This document shows positions 44,273 through 53,039 of a stretch of 64,000 bases of DNA, piece by piece. Under the pieces are notes generated by a model. That model had not been told where the DNA came from and did not search any database. It worked only from the letters and a program-made list of their open reading frames with translations. Source of the stretch: Niallia nealsonii (GTDB lineage: Bacteria; Bacillota; Bacilli; Bacillales; Cytobacillaceae); NCBI RefSeq assembly GCF_002835805.1, contig NZ_PISE01000015.1, positions 62,001 through 126,000 on the forward strand, given 5' to 3'. A program made the translations under genes and the position numbers. Each line of letters starts with the position of its first letter. Within the stretch, counting starts at the first letter, position 1.

Positions 44273-44725
44273 ATGAATAATATTGAAAATCAAATTATCA
44301 TCTCAACTGAACAACAATCTGGAACAGTGGTAACATTTGAGCCTAAGAAAGCAAGGTTTAATCCAATACGCTATTATGCAATTTCAAGTGATGCGATTGT
44401 TGAATGGAATGTACCTACTCCTTATGGTTTAAGACATTGCTTAGTTTTAACGTATGATATCCATCAATCAAACCAGTCAGGAACGACTGAAATAAACAAA
44501 CTAAAACAACGTTATATATTATCCAATTATCCAAAGTCAAAATTTGGTGAGTTATATAAAGAATTAACTGGTAAAACTTTGGGCAATTCAGTAGATGTAA
44601 GTGAACTTGTAGGTAAAGAGTGCTTTGTTAAGATTGCCCACAATACTAATGAAGCTGGCGATATATTCGATAATGTTGAAGAAGTCATTCGTTACAAAAC
44701 TGACCTTACTCACGGTCAGTTCTAA
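44273..44725 (+). CDS. Small polymerase partner (MP-like) of the cassette
   Basis: About 150 residues, beginning MNNIENQIIISTEQQSG. The ATG at 44273 is chosen because GGAGG lies ten bases upstream; the earlier ATG at 44258 is part of that ribosome site. It sits between the polymerase and helicase genes exactly where SCC elements encode MP, which binds the polymerase and single-stranded DNA. I see a beta-rich pattern (RYYAISSDAIVEWNVPTPYG) but no motif that proves it. The identity rests on position and size. Confidence 0.65.
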   Translation: MNNIENQIIISTEQQSGTVVTFEPKKARFNPIRYYAISSDAIVEWNVPTPYGLRHCLVLTYDIHQSNQSGTTEINKLKQRYILSNYPKSKFGELYKELTGKTLGNSVDVSELVGKECFVKIAHNTNEAGDIFDNVEEVIRYKTDLTHGQF

Positions 44726-44802
44726 TTGAATTATCTATTAATCTAGTTAAAAAGGGAGAGCTTTTTCCCCTCTCCCTTTTTTAAAGGAAGGATGAATTAG
44801 CC

Positions 44803-46542
44803 ATGATACCATCATTAATGCAAGACCCTTTTAAGGGCATACTAACGCCTTCACCAGTAGACCATTCAATTGAACAATTTATGTTAAAGAATGAATTCTA
44901 TTTGTGGGTGCCTACGAATGGAAATTTTGATAATGAGGAATTGATGAATGCCATTGCTTCGAATTTTTCAGTGTTTAGTAGAGTCGGACGCCAGCTTTTC
45001 CATCGCTTTACAAATACATGTGTAGGTTACTCAACAGAAAAAGCCAATCGAATTTTTGATGAAACAGAAGGATTTATCGAAAACAATGGATGGGCAACTG
45101 GGTATTCACAACTAGTCAGATTTGGATTTAATGGCTCAGAGGCTATTGATGATCATAGTCCAGCTAATGAAGTTATCCATTGTAAAAAACTGTATGATCT
45201 TAAACTTCGTGGTTTCAGTTTGAATGATCAAGGTAAGTTTGTTTTTAATGCTAATATCTTTGTAAGGTACGCACTTACTAGGATGAGACTAGTAATTCTA
45301 TATGCAACAGGTGAATATTATATCTACCACCAATCAGGTGTATGGAAGAATATTCGAGAAGAGCAGCTAGGAAAATTACTTCGTGATATCTTACATGAAG
45401 CTGACCCAAATATTTGGAAAAAGAAATACCAAACTGAATATCTTGCAGCTATTAAACTAGAAACAAATTATATTGAGGAACTAAATTCTCACCATAACTA
45501 TATCAACATCAATAATGGAATGTATGATATAAGGTCCTTTACTTTAAAAGAACACAACCCTGATTATTTCTCAACAATTCGTCTTCCTATTAATTACAAT
45601 GTGAATGCGACTTGTCCAAAATTCATGAAGTTCCTATCAGATATATTCGAGGGCGACCAAGAATGCATTGATCTGACCCAAGAAGCTATTGGGGTTGGTA
45701 TGTCCCTAGAGAATAAACTTCAAGAAGCCTTTTTCTTCTATGGCACAGGATCAAACGGAAAGAGTACTTTAATTAATGTCATTACTCATTTATTTGGAAA
45801 GGAAAACATAGCCTCTGTCTCTTTAAGTAGCTTATGTGGGCGATTCGGGTTTCAAAACCTCCCGAATAAGATAGCTAATTTCTCGACTGAAAATGAATTA
45901 ACATCTATTAATACTCAAAATTTTAAGGCTATCACAGGCAATGATTCAGTTGAAATAGAAAGAAAACATAAGGATTCATATACGGCTAAACTATTTTGTA
46001 CTCTTTATTTACTATTTAATACACTACCAGATACGAAAGATTTTAGTTATGCCTACTTTCGCAGAATCTGCCTAATCCCTTTCAACGTAAGCTTTTCTAG
46101 AAATGAAAGAAATACAAACCTTGAGCATGAACTCTTAGAAGAGCTTGATGGTATCTTTATGTTTGCTTTAGAAGGATTAAAGCGTTTAATCAACAATAAC
46201 TATCAACTTACTTCTTCAAGTGTATCTATGGCTGCGTTAAGTCAATATCAACTAGGACAAAATCCGACTATTGAATTCTTTGATGATTGCATTGAAGTAA
46301 CCGAAGACGGCTCTATTAAACAACCTGATGTCCACAAAACCTTCATTGAGTGGGCTAGAAGTCACGGTTACGATAGATGGTGGAACCTTAGCTCCCAGCG
46401 TTTCTGGGATTTATTGAGGCCCGTTATGAAAGAGAATGGTATTGATTTAGATACAAAAAAGATTCAAGGTACCATCTACATTAATGGTATTCGATTAAGG
46501 GAAGGTTACCAACCGAACCCTAACATTGTTACCTTCCCTTAA
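44803..46542 (+). CDS. Cassette chromosome helicase (Cch/Cch2-like, D5/P4-type)
   Basis: 579-residue phage/plasmid primase-P4-type helicase. Walker A is FFYGTGSNGKSTLINVI (near residue 312), followed by SLSSLCGRFGFQNLPNKIAN and LFCTLYLLFNTLPDTKDFSYA (near 405), typical of superfamily 3 D5-like helicases. No primase catalytic domain is evident, as in Cch2. SCC helicases of this type are thought to unwind a circular excised cassette for replication. It lies upstream of the ccr genes in the same direction. Confidence 0.85.
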   Translation: MIPSLMQDPFKGILTPSPVDHSIEQFMLKNEFYLWVPTNGNFDNEELMNAIASNFSVFSRVGRQLFHRFTNTCVGYSTEKANRIFDETEGFIENNGWATGYSQLVRFGFNGSEAIDDHSPANEVIHCKKLYDLKLRGFSLNDQGKFVFNANIFVRYALTRMRLVILYATGEYYIYHQSGVWKNIREEQLGKLLRDILHEADPNIWKKKYQTEYLAAIKLETNYIEELNSHHNYININNGMYDIRSFTLKEHNPDYFSTIRLPINYNVNATCPKFMKFLSDIFEGDQECIDLTQEAIGVGMSLENKLQEAFFFYGTGSNGKSTLINVITHLFGKENIASVSLSSLCGRFGFQNLPNKIANFSTENELTSINTQNFKAITGNDSVEIERKHKDSYTAKLFCTLYLLFNTLPDTKDFSYAYFRRICLIPFNVSFSRNERNTNLEHELLEELDGIFMFALEGLKRLINNNYQLTSSSVSMAALSQYQLGQNPTIEFFDDCIEVTEDGSIKQPDVHKTFIEWARSHGYDRWWNLSSQRFWDLLRPVMKENGIDLDTKKIQGTIYINGIRLREGYQPNPNIVTFP

Positions 46543-46714
46543 AGAGGGGGGTTAAGTGGTAAAGCATTTTAAAAACTACTGAGGAATTTCTTGTAAGCTT
46601 CTCAAATAAAATACTAATTTTAAAATCTATTTACCACCTATGCCCCTAACTGTTTTTATAATATTCAGAAATATATATTATTACTTTGGAATAAATTAAA
46701 TGGGGGAATCCTGA

Positions 46715-46843
46715 ATGAATACTACAGCTACATCAAATAAATCAAATTACTCTCTTATTATTGATATATTAGCAGACCTTGTAAAAGAAGCTGCTAACTC
46801 CTATGACAAAGAAAGTAAACAAGAAGATAGTAGTAAGGAATAA
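46715..46843 (+). CDS. Small 42-residue ORF before ccrA
   Basis: ATG 46715 after a GGGGGAA site; MNTTATSNKSNYSLIIDILA then DLVKEAANSYDKESKQ and a charged end. The central part SLIIDILADLVKEAAN is amphipathic. It is followed by its own terminator and then ccrA. No family is recognised. It is too short for ORF callers but has both a ribosome site and a terminator. Confidence 0.5.
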   Translation: MNTTATSNKSNYSLIIDILADLVKEAANSYDKESKQEDSSKE

Positions 46844-46859
46844 CTTTTCCTATATTCTA

Positions 46860-46885
46860 GGCTCAACTATTGTTGGGCCTTTACT
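46860..46885 (+). terminator. Terminator before ccrA
   Basis: GGCTCAAC (46860-46867) pairs with GTTGGGCC (46872-46879) around TATT, followed by TTTACTTT. It separates the small ORF from ccrA. Confidence 0.72.
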
Positions 46886-46918
46886 TTATCATCTTCCCCC
46901 ATCAGAAAGGTGATGTAT

Positions 46919-48499
46919 ATGAAGAAAATTAATAATGTCGCTCTTTATATTCGAGTAAGTACTATTGATCAAGCAAACTTTGGTTATAGCATATCTGCCC
47001 AAACAAAGCTTCTGAAGGAATATGCAGAGCAAAACAGTTGGACCATTTATGATACTTTTATTGATTCTGGAATTTCTGGTAAAGCTACTAACAATCGTCC
47101 TGCTCTTCAGAAGTTATTAAATGAAGTTAAACAGGGAAAATTTGAAATGGTACTAGTATGGAAAATTAATCGCCTTGCTCGAAATATCATTGATCTATTG
47201 GAAATCGCCGATTTTCTAAAAAAACATCAAGTATCCCTTCAAAGTATCACAGAACAGTTTGACTTGAGTACTCCACTAGGAGAATTCACTCTACAAATGA
47301 TGGCAGCTGTGGGTGAACTTGAAAGGAAAACCATTGCAGAAAATATGCAACTTGGCCGACAACAAAGGAACAGGCAAGGAATCTACTGCGGTTCAAAAAT
47401 TCTTGGTTATGAAACAGTTACTACCAATGTCCATTCCAAGAGACGAGGAACAACTGAGATAAAGATAGTTCCAAGCGAAGCAAGGATAGTTAAGCATATT
47501 TTCAAAATGTATGCTGATGGTTTTGGGTACAAAGCTATAACAAATGATTTAAACAAAAATGGTTTTAGAAGCAAGTATAATAAGCATTTTTCTACTAATA
47601 CCATTAGAACTATCTTAAATAACGTCGTATATCTAGGAAAAATCCGTTACTTTGATCCCAAAGTACAACAGGAACAAATCCTTGATGGTCAACATGAACC
47701 GGTTATTGAAAGTCAACTTTGGGATAAAGTCCAAAATCGATTATGTTCGAAACAAAGAGTTGTAAAGATCGAGCAACGTGCCTTTCCCCTGACAGCTCTT
47801 TTACGATGTCCAGATTGTCAATCTAGTATGATCCCTTTTCATACAAAAGGATATCGAAAAGACAAGGATTCTGTAACTTACCATTACTACATTTGTAATC
47901 AGTACCAAAACAAGGGCATCAAGGCTTGTAAGCCAAACTCTGTCCCTGCTGATAGAATTGAAAGGCTTGTAATTGATCGCATACAACAGTTCATTACCTA
48001 TCCGAAATTACTCGAAGATATTGTAGATAAAATTAATATGAAAGCTATAAATGAGGTGTCATCCCTTCAAAAGAAGATCAGCCAAATAGACAAAAAGCTA
48101 AAAGGTTTAGACCGGAATCGTAAGAATTATTTCCAGCTGTTCGAAGAAGAGTTTATCGATAAAAGTACCTTTGTTGAACGTATAGATTCCATTAAATCAC
48201 AAGTAAAGTCTTTCAGCGATATAAGAGATCAGCTTGAGAATGAAATATCAAAAGCACTATCTAAACAAATTGATTTTCATAAAGTTGAATCCACTATAAA
48301 ACATTTTGAAAAGTTATGGCACTTAGCTTCTCCGGATAAGCAAAAACAATTGCTATCAGCTCTAATCAATAAAATCATCTTGCAGAAAGTAGATAATTCA
48401 AAGTCGGTTAATATCCACTTCAATAGGGATGTACTTCCATACATCATAGAGGGAGTTATGGATACTAACTTATCATTGGAAGGAGGACACTCAATATGA
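46919..48499 (+). CDS. ccrA: Cassette chromosome recombinase A-like large serine recombinase
   Basis: Large serine recombinase, 526-529 residues. The N-terminal resolvase domain carries the nucleophile Ser in VALYIRVSTIDQANFGYSIS (near residue 14), LVWKINRLARN and MAAVGELERKTIAENM. A recombinase domain, a zinc ribbon (LRCPDCQSSM ... CNQYQNKGIKAC) and a coiled-coil C-terminus follow. ATG 46919 fits the AGAAAGGTGA ribosome site better than GTG 46910. It overlaps the second recombinase by four bases. The ccrA/ccrB pairing is what integrates and excises SCC elements at rlmH, which lies at the end of this segment. Staphylococcal CcrA is shorter (about 449 residues). Confidence 0.85.
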   Translation: MKKINNVALYIRVSTIDQANFGYSISAQTKLLKEYAEQNSWTIYDTFIDSGISGKATNNRPALQKLLNEVKQGKFEMVLVWKINRLARNIIDLLEIADFLKKHQVSLQSITEQFDLSTPLGEFTLQMMAAVGELERKTIAENMQLGRQQRNRQGIYCGSKILGYETVTTNVHSKRRGTTEIKIVPSEARIVKHIFKMYADGFGYKAITNDLNKNGFRSKYNKHFSTNTIRTILNNVVYLGKIRYFDPKVQQEQILDGQHEPVIESQLWDKVQNRLCSKQRVVKIEQRAFPLTALLRCPDCQSSMIPFHTKGYRKDKDSVTYHYYICNQYQNKGIKACKPNSVPADRIERLVIDRIQQFITYPKLLEDIVDKINMKAINEVSSLQKKISQIDKKLKGLDRNRKNYFQLFEEEFIDKSTFVERIDSIKSQVKSFSDIRDQLENEISKALSKQIDFHKVESTIKHFEKLWHLASPDKQKQLLSALINKIILQKVDNSKSVNIHFNRDVLPYIIEGVMDTNLSLEGGHSI

Positions 48500-50133
48500 A
48501 TCAACCAACCCGAGTAGCCATTTATGGTCGCGTTTCTACAGAAGAACAAGCAGAACATGGATATTCCATCGATGCTCAGCTTGATACTTTACAAACTTAT
48601 TGCAAGATGCATCAAAAGATTGTGTATAAAGAATATGTTGATCGTGGGATTAGTGGTAAATCGATGGAGGGACGCTACGAATTACAACGTTTACTCCTAG
48701 ATGCTAAAAATAAAGAATTCGATGAAGTAATCGTTTGGAAAATTAATCGCATTAGTCGTCGTACCATTGACTTACTTAAGATAGTTGATGATCTTAATCG
48801 ATATGGTATTACATTTCGTAGCTTCTCAGAAAACTTTGAGACTGAAACCCCTATGGGAAGATTTGCATTACAAATGTTAGGTGCTGTAGGTGAACTTGAA
48901 CGTAACACCATCGTGGATAATGTAAAGATGGGCATGAAGGAACGTGCCCGCACAGGACAGTGGAACGGTGGTATTGTACTTGGCTATCATAGTACTAAAT
49001 CATATGGTGATCGAAAAAGAAATAATTCTAAACTTGAAACCGTTCCATCAGAAGCAGCTATTGTCCGTAAAATATTTGGTCTTTATGCATCTGGAAAAGG
49101 TTTAAAGGCTATCGCTAATCAACTTAATCATGAAGAACTAGTTACTAAACGTGGTAATTCCTTTAGCACATCAGCTATCAAGGAAATTCTTCTTAACCCT
49201 ATTTATATCGGTAAAATACGATTCAATCGATATGAAAATTGGAATGAACAACGCCGAAAAGGAAAAAGCGATAATCCCATTATTGTGGATGGTGAGCATG
49301 AAGCAATTATTTCACCAGAACTTTGGGAAAAAGTTCAACATCTACAACGTAAAAAATCAAAGGTACATCCCCGACACTTTGAAGGAAACTATACTTTAAC
49401 AGGGCTATTACGCTGTCCCCAATGTGGGGCGTCTATGGTTTCAAGTAGAACCATTAACCGTTCTAAGGACGGTGAAAAAATAGTTCGTCGCTATTATTCA
49501 TGTGGGGCATTCCGTAGTAAAGGAAGCTCAGTTTGTAGTGCTAATAGTGTTCGTGCTGATGAATCTGAACAATACGTCTACCAACGTATAAAGGAGGTTA
49601 TTATCCATCCAAAAATTTTAAAGGACATTGTATCTCAAATTAATAATGACAAAAAATTGAATGTACAACCACTAAGAAAAGAGCTCCAGCAAATCGATAA
49701 AAAATTAGAGCAATATGAGGCAAAGCGTAAGAAGTATTTTGGTCTATATGAAGAAGATTCTATCGATAAAGAGCTGCTAGTAGAAAGACTAGATGAACTA
49801 AAAAAAGAGGCAGACCTAATTAGTACTAGAAAATCTGAAATTGAATGGCAATTACAAGAGGATAATAGTCAAACACTCGACTATTCTTTTGTAAAAAATA
49901 TCCTCTCGCAAATTGATAAACTATTACAGTCTGCATCAGCTGATAAAATTAAAGCTTTACTTCATTTAGCCATTAAACAAATTACTGTAAAAGAACGCAA
50001 AATTGATACGATCGTACTAGCATTTGACGAGAATAATGTGAATCATTTTTTAAGTTGTTCCCCTTCCGATAGAAATTCGGAAGGGGCTTTTGCTTTGCCC
50101 AAGCAGAAGCATAGATTCACTATAGTTATTTAA
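48496..50133 (+). CDS. ccrB: Cassette chromosome recombinase B-like large serine recombinase
   Basis: 545-residue large serine recombinase, close to the 542 residues of staphylococcal CcrB. Nucleophile Ser in VAIYGRVSTEEQAEHGYSID (near residue 14), VIWKINRISRR type motif (VWKINRISRRTIDLLK near 88), zinc ribbon LRCPQCGASM with YYSCGAFRSKGSSVC (near 300-345), and a Lys/Glu coiled coil. It overlaps ccrA by ATGA. Its last ~25 codons run over a terminator-like hairpin, so an ancestral stop may have lain slightly earlier. Together with ccrA it is the mobility module of the SCC-like cassette. Confidence 0.87.
   Translation: MNQPTRVAIYGRVSTEEQAEHGYSIDAQLDTLQTYCKMHQKIVYKEYVDRGISGKSMEGRYELQRLLLDAKNKEFDEVIVWKINRISRRTIDLLKIVDDLNRYGITFRSFSENFETETPMGRFALQMLGAVGELERNTIVDNVKMGMKERARTGQWNGGIVLGYHSTKSYGDRKRNNSKLETVPSEAAIVRKIFGLYASGKGLKAIANQLNHEELVTKRGNSFSTSAIKEILLNPIYIGKIRFNRYENWNEQRRKGKSDNPIIVDGEHEAIISPELWEKVQHLQRKKSKVHPRHFEGNYTLTGLLRCPQCGASMVSSRTINRSKDGEKIVRRYYSCGAFRSKGSSVCSANSVRADESEQYVYQRIKEVIIHPKILKDIVSQINNDKKLNVQPLRKELQQIDKKLEQYEAKRKKYFGLYEEDSIDKELLVERLDELKKEADLISTRKSEIEWQLQEDNSQTLDYSFVKNILSQIDKLLQSASADKIKALLHLAIKQITVKERKIDTIVLAFDENNVNHFLSCSPSDRNSEGAFALPKQKHRFTIVI
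50060..50086 (+). terminator. Terminator-like hairpin inside the ccrB 3' end
   Basis: CCCCTTCCGA (50060-50069) pairs with TCGGAAGGGG (50077-50086), followed by CTTTTGCTTT. It lies within the annotated coding sequence, 47 bases before the ccrB stop. Confidence 0.65.
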
Positions 50134-50188
50134 TTGATATTCTCTCCTAAATATTAAAATAAATATTGTTTCTCTTTTGGATTAAAAT

Positions 50189-50204
50189 AGTTTCACGTGA
50201 AACT
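50189..50204. promoter_or_regulatory. parS-like site (ParB/Spo0J binding)
   Basis: AGTTTCACGTGAAACT is a perfect 16-bp palindrome whose inner 14 bases, GTTTCACGTGAAAC, equal the core of the bacterial parS consensus TGTTTCACGTGAAACA. It lies in the spacer after ccrB, inside the cassette. Origin-proximal parS sites are normal in Bacillus, but this one would travel with the element. Confidence 0.7.
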
Positions 50205-50260
50205 TCTAGGAGACATTTTTACCTTATTACATTAAAAGCAAAGATTTACATGAAACGTAA

Positions 50261-50297
50261 AAAAATTAAGGTCCTATGTAATAGCCTTAATTTTTTT
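50261..50297. terminator. Bidirectional terminator between ccrB and the RHH-like gene
   Basis: AAAAATTAAGG (50261-50271) and CCTTAATTTTT (50285-50295) with T runs on both strands, between the converging ccrB and the gene at 50350. Confidence 0.78.
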
Positions 50298-50349
50298 GTA
50301 ATATTTAAAACTATTTCTCTATTAAATTAATATTGATAAATATAAACTA

Positions 50350-50742
50350 TTATTCATTAGTATTATCGTTATATTTGTTCATAAGATGCTCTTTAATGCT
50401 ATCATTAACAAACTTAGTGATCGACTCGATTTGGCCTTGTTGCTGCAGTATTCGTATGATTTGTTGTACATTTTTTTCTAAATAAGTAGTAATTCGGACA
50501 TGTGTATCCGAGAAAGATTGCTTCTTAGGCTTTATTTTAGGAATAAAGGGCTTTCCATTTAACAAGAGCATTTCTTCTGATTCATCTCTAGTGCTAGCAT
50601 AAGTACATTCTATCTCGGAGTCTTCATCTTCCAATTCTTCTTCATATTCCTCATAGCCTTCTTCAAGTTTTACCTCTTGCTCACGGAATCTACTTAAATC
50701 AATATTCCGCTTTCTTCTCATACCATAATAAACATCATCCAT
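50350..50742 (-). CDS. Probable ribbon-helix-helix protein of the cassette
   Basis: About 130 residues from ATG 50742 (MDDVYYGMRRKRNIDLSRFR), chosen over an upstream ATG at 50796 because AAGGAG lies just before it. The middle is very acidic. The C-terminal ~45 residues, THVRITTYLEKNVQQIIRIL and a second helix ITKFVNDSIKEHLM, look like a ribbon-helix-helix DNA-binding fold. Such proteins act as repressors or partition proteins; a parS-like site lies 150 bases beyond its 3' end, but a functional link is speculative. Confidence 0.5.
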   Translation of the reverse strand: MDDVYYGMRRKRNIDLSRFREQEVKLEEGYEEYEEELEDEDSEIECTYASTRDESEEMLLLNGKPFIPKIKPKKQSFSDTHVRITTYLEKNVQQIIRILQQQGQIESITKFVNDSIKEHLMNKYNDNTNE

Positions 50743-50877
50743 TTGTATCCACAACTCCTTAAAGAATAATTTATCTACATAGAGGTTTATGTACACATGT
50801 ATGTCTACGTCATCCCATTATTTTATTGTTTTTATTCCTTTGTAGAAAAATAAAATAAAAAAAGAGTAGTCTATTTA

Positions 50878-51180
50878 TTAATAGTCATCTGGGAATAAAA
50901 TAATGATTCCTTCGCTATCCTGATCCATTACCCATATCGTTCGTTCAATAGGGTCAGAGTCATCTAGCATCACGAAAATTTTTGTTTCTCGATTTGGTAC
51001 CTCCTGTCTCTGTATAAGCCATTGCTCATTATCTTCTATATAGAAATCAAATACTTGCAGATAATCGGTTAATTGGCTCTGATGCTCTTGTAAATATTGA
51101 ATGATGGATTGCTTATGCTCAATGCTTAATTTCTCAGAAACAGCTCTTGTCATGTAAATTGACTTATGTGGTTCAAACAT
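50878..51180 (-). CDS. DUF960 family protein
   Basis: 100-residue protein resembling DUF960, a small family typical of SCC elements and related Firmicute mobile elements: MFEPHKSIYMTRAVSEKLS at the start and IERTIWVMDQDSEGIIILFP at the end. No function is known. It is 14 bases downstream of the gene at 51195 on the same strand. Its presence beside ccr supports the SCC-like identity of the region. Confidence 0.7.
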   Translation of the reverse strand: MFEPHKSIYMTRAVSEKLSIEHKQSIIQYLQEHQSQLTDYLQVFDFYIEDNEQWLIQRQEVPNRETKIFVMLDDSDPIERTIWVMDQDSEGIIILFPDDY

Positions 51181-51194
51181 TGTTTATCCCCTCC

Positions 51195-51551
51195 TTATCG
51201 CTGAAGCCACTGTTCAAAATGTGAATCAAATGTTCCTTCTAAAAAGTAAAGTAAGATCATTTGATGATCATTCATAATCCCTATTCGAAAGTACATACAA
51301 TTGTCCTTTGACTCTTTCTCTACATATTCAAGATGTAGCATTTGTGAGGCAATGAAATTAGCATCATCCTTCTCTTCTAAATGATAAATACATGACCAGT
51401 TTGGTAATCGGAATGATTTTAATAATTCACCGTTCCCTTCTGCCTCAAACCAATTGATAAATTCTTCTTCCAATGCCTTTAAATAATTGAAGTCTATATT
51501 TCCTCTTGCTTTCAATTCCTCTATATCCGAAAGAGTTTTGATAATTTTCAT
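51195..51551 (-). CDS. Hypothetical cassette protein
   Basis: 118 residues, acidic, no signal or membrane segment. SDIEELKARGNIDFNYLKAL at the start and RIGIMNDHQMILLYFLEGTF near the end. It lies directly upstream of the DUF960 gene in the same transcript, a pairing often seen near ccr genes. No domain recognised. Confidence 0.55.
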   Translation of the reverse strand: MKIIKTLSDIEELKARGNIDFNYLKALEEEFINWFEAEGNGELLKSFRLPNWSCIYHLEEKDDANFIASQMLHLEYVEKESKDNCMYFRIGIMNDHQMILLYFLEGTFDSHFEQWLQR

Positions 51552-51692
51552 TAATTATTACTCCTTTCTCGTTGAAAATGTGGTCTTTTATGTGATCCTC
51601 TTAATCTTTTTCTATAAATTTAAAAAGAGAGATCCCTCATAGTTATCCGGGCTCCCTCTAATCCCTTACATAATAATTAATCCTAATTTAAA

Positions 51693-51729
51693 AAGAGCCA
51701 TGAACACTTATTAAGTATTCATGGCTCTT
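51693..51729 (-). terminator. Terminator downstream of the 27-residue peptide gene
   Basis: AAGAGCCATGAA (51693-51704) pairs with TTCATGGCTCTT (51718-51729) and a T run follows on the minus strand. Confidence 0.8.
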
Positions 51730-51830
51730 ACTTTTTAATAATATTGATGATTTTCTTAATTGTACAAGTAGTACATGGAACATAACATGTACATGGATAA
51801 ATCTTCATTGGGTCAACCCTTTCTATTGGT

Positions 51831-51914
51831 TTACTTTGTATTATTATTTATTATTTCTTTAGCAACCTCTGTTGCTACTGCAACAAGTATTGTTATAACT
51901 GCTTTCTCCCACAT
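51831..51914 (-). CDS. 27-residue amphipathic peptide gene
   Basis: ATG 51914 follows a strong site (AAAGAGGTGAAG, spacing six) and encodes MWEKAVITILVAVATEVAKE plus IINNNTK, ending TAA at 51831. It is a single amphipathic/hydrophobic helix, in size and character like phenol-soluble modulins, small holin-like toxins or type I toxins. Its own terminator follows at 51693. It lies in the otherwise gene-free 51552-52082 spacer. Some SCCmec elements encode the peptide PSM-mec; homology to it is not shown. Confidence 0.55.
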   Translation of the reverse strand: MWEKAVITILVAVATEVAKEIINNNTK

Positions 51915-52082
51915 ACGACTTCACCTCTTTTTAAAGCGATGCTTAATAAAAAATTAAATTAATACCTATATCTACTTTCAATTCCCCAATTGTGTTCAAT
52001 AAGGTAATTTTTCCGATTAATAATAATGTGGTGATACATACTTATATTAGCTCGTCTCCTCAGTCTCATATTGTTATTATTT

Positions 52083-52391
52083 TCACTTACACCTCTTCAA
52101 AAACCGATGAGTAATTGGCTCCCCATTAAGAATTAACACAATATATTCCCGTTCTCTAGTTTCTGGATTTACCGCTATACCAGCAATCCAATCATTACCC
52201 TTATCATCTTCATAAAGCAGAGTATCAAATAAGATTGGATTGGGTAACTGTTTTAAGTGCTTAATTGATATAAGCTTTTCATCAATCTCATCTTGATATA
52301 GTTCCGTTGATTCAAAGCTGATTTTACTTTCTTCCAATACAATATCGCTATGTTGGATCATAAATTTTTTAAAAAGTTTAATACTCTCCAT
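52083..52391 (-). CDS. Hypothetical protein next to the RadC-like gene
   Basis: 102 residues, acidic, soluble: KLFKKFMIQHSDIVLEESK at the start and AGIAVNPETREREYIVLILN near the end. It follows the RadC-like gene by 15 bases on the same strand and probably shares its transcript. No domain recognised. Confidence 0.55.
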   Translation of the reverse strand: MESIKLFKKFMIQHSDIVLEESKISFESTELYQDEIDEKLISIKHLKQLPNPILFDTLLYEDDKGNDWIAGIAVNPETREREYIVLILNGEPITHRFLKRCK

Positions 52392-52406
52392 ACTTCTATC
52401 ACTCCT

Positions 52407-52919
52407 TCAGCAATATCCTTTTTCTTTTAGTGATACAAATTTATCTGCACATACAATCAAATGATCCAACACCTCAATCCCTATAATCTTGCCAGCCTCA
52501 ACTAGCCTTTTTGTCACTTCAATGTCTTCCTTACTTGGTGTTGGATCATTACTTGGATGATTATGAGCAACAATTATCGATGCTGAATTTGATAGAATAG
52601 CAGGCTTTAGAACCTCCCTAGGATGAACGATACTAGCGTTTAAACTTCCCATATGACACACATTAATGGCTGTTGGTTGGTTTTTAGTATCTAAACATAC
52701 AACTAAAAAGTACTCTCGGTCAGCTTCCACTATCAACTGTTTTAGTAGCTTGTAAGCATCTTCTGGAGATTTTACATTCCTTTCTGAGTACAGAAAGCTG
52801 GTTTCCTTTACAACTTTTAAACTGACGATATTGACTCTTTTTGCTGACTTTATTTTTACCACATTACTACCTCCTAATATTTCTAATTGCAATTGGTTAT
52901 TTGTTTCATATCCCTTCAT
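52407..52919 (-). CDS. RadC-like JAB-domain protein
   Basis: About 170 residues. ATG 52919 (MKGYETNNQLQLEILGGSNV) is preferred because AGGAGG lies seven bases before it; the earlier ATG at 52934 is that ribosome site. The JAB metalloprotease-like motif is IIVAHNHPSNDPTPSKEDIE (near residue 115) with HxHPSxxxxPSxxD. The helix-hairpin-helix part of chromosomal RadC is absent. Short RadC-like proteins of this type are common accessory genes of SCC and other integrated elements; their function is unknown. Confidence 0.8.
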   Translation of the reverse strand: MKGYETNNQLQLEILGGSNVVKIKSAKRVNIVSLKVVKETSFLYSERNVKSPEDAYKLLKQLIVEADREYFLVVCLDTKNQPTAINVCHMGSLNASIVHPREVLKPAILSNSASIIVAHNHPSNDPTPSKEDIEVTKRLVEAGKIIGIEVLDHLIVCADKFVSLKEKGYC

Positions 52920-52944
52920 GGATAACCTCCTCAAAATAAAATTA

Positions 52945-52975
52945 GCCCTAACTCAATGAGAGTTAGAGCTTTTAA
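52945..52975 (-). terminator. Terminator of the hsd operon
   Basis: GCCCTAACTC / GAGTTAGAGC 10-bp stem (one wobble) with a five-base loop and T-rich flank on the minus strand, 70 bases past the hsdR stop. Confidence 0.65.
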
Positions 52976-53039
52976 TTACAGAACATACATTCTACAATTA
53001 TAATATATATTTAAAGGGTCGCTTATTACATTACTGAAA

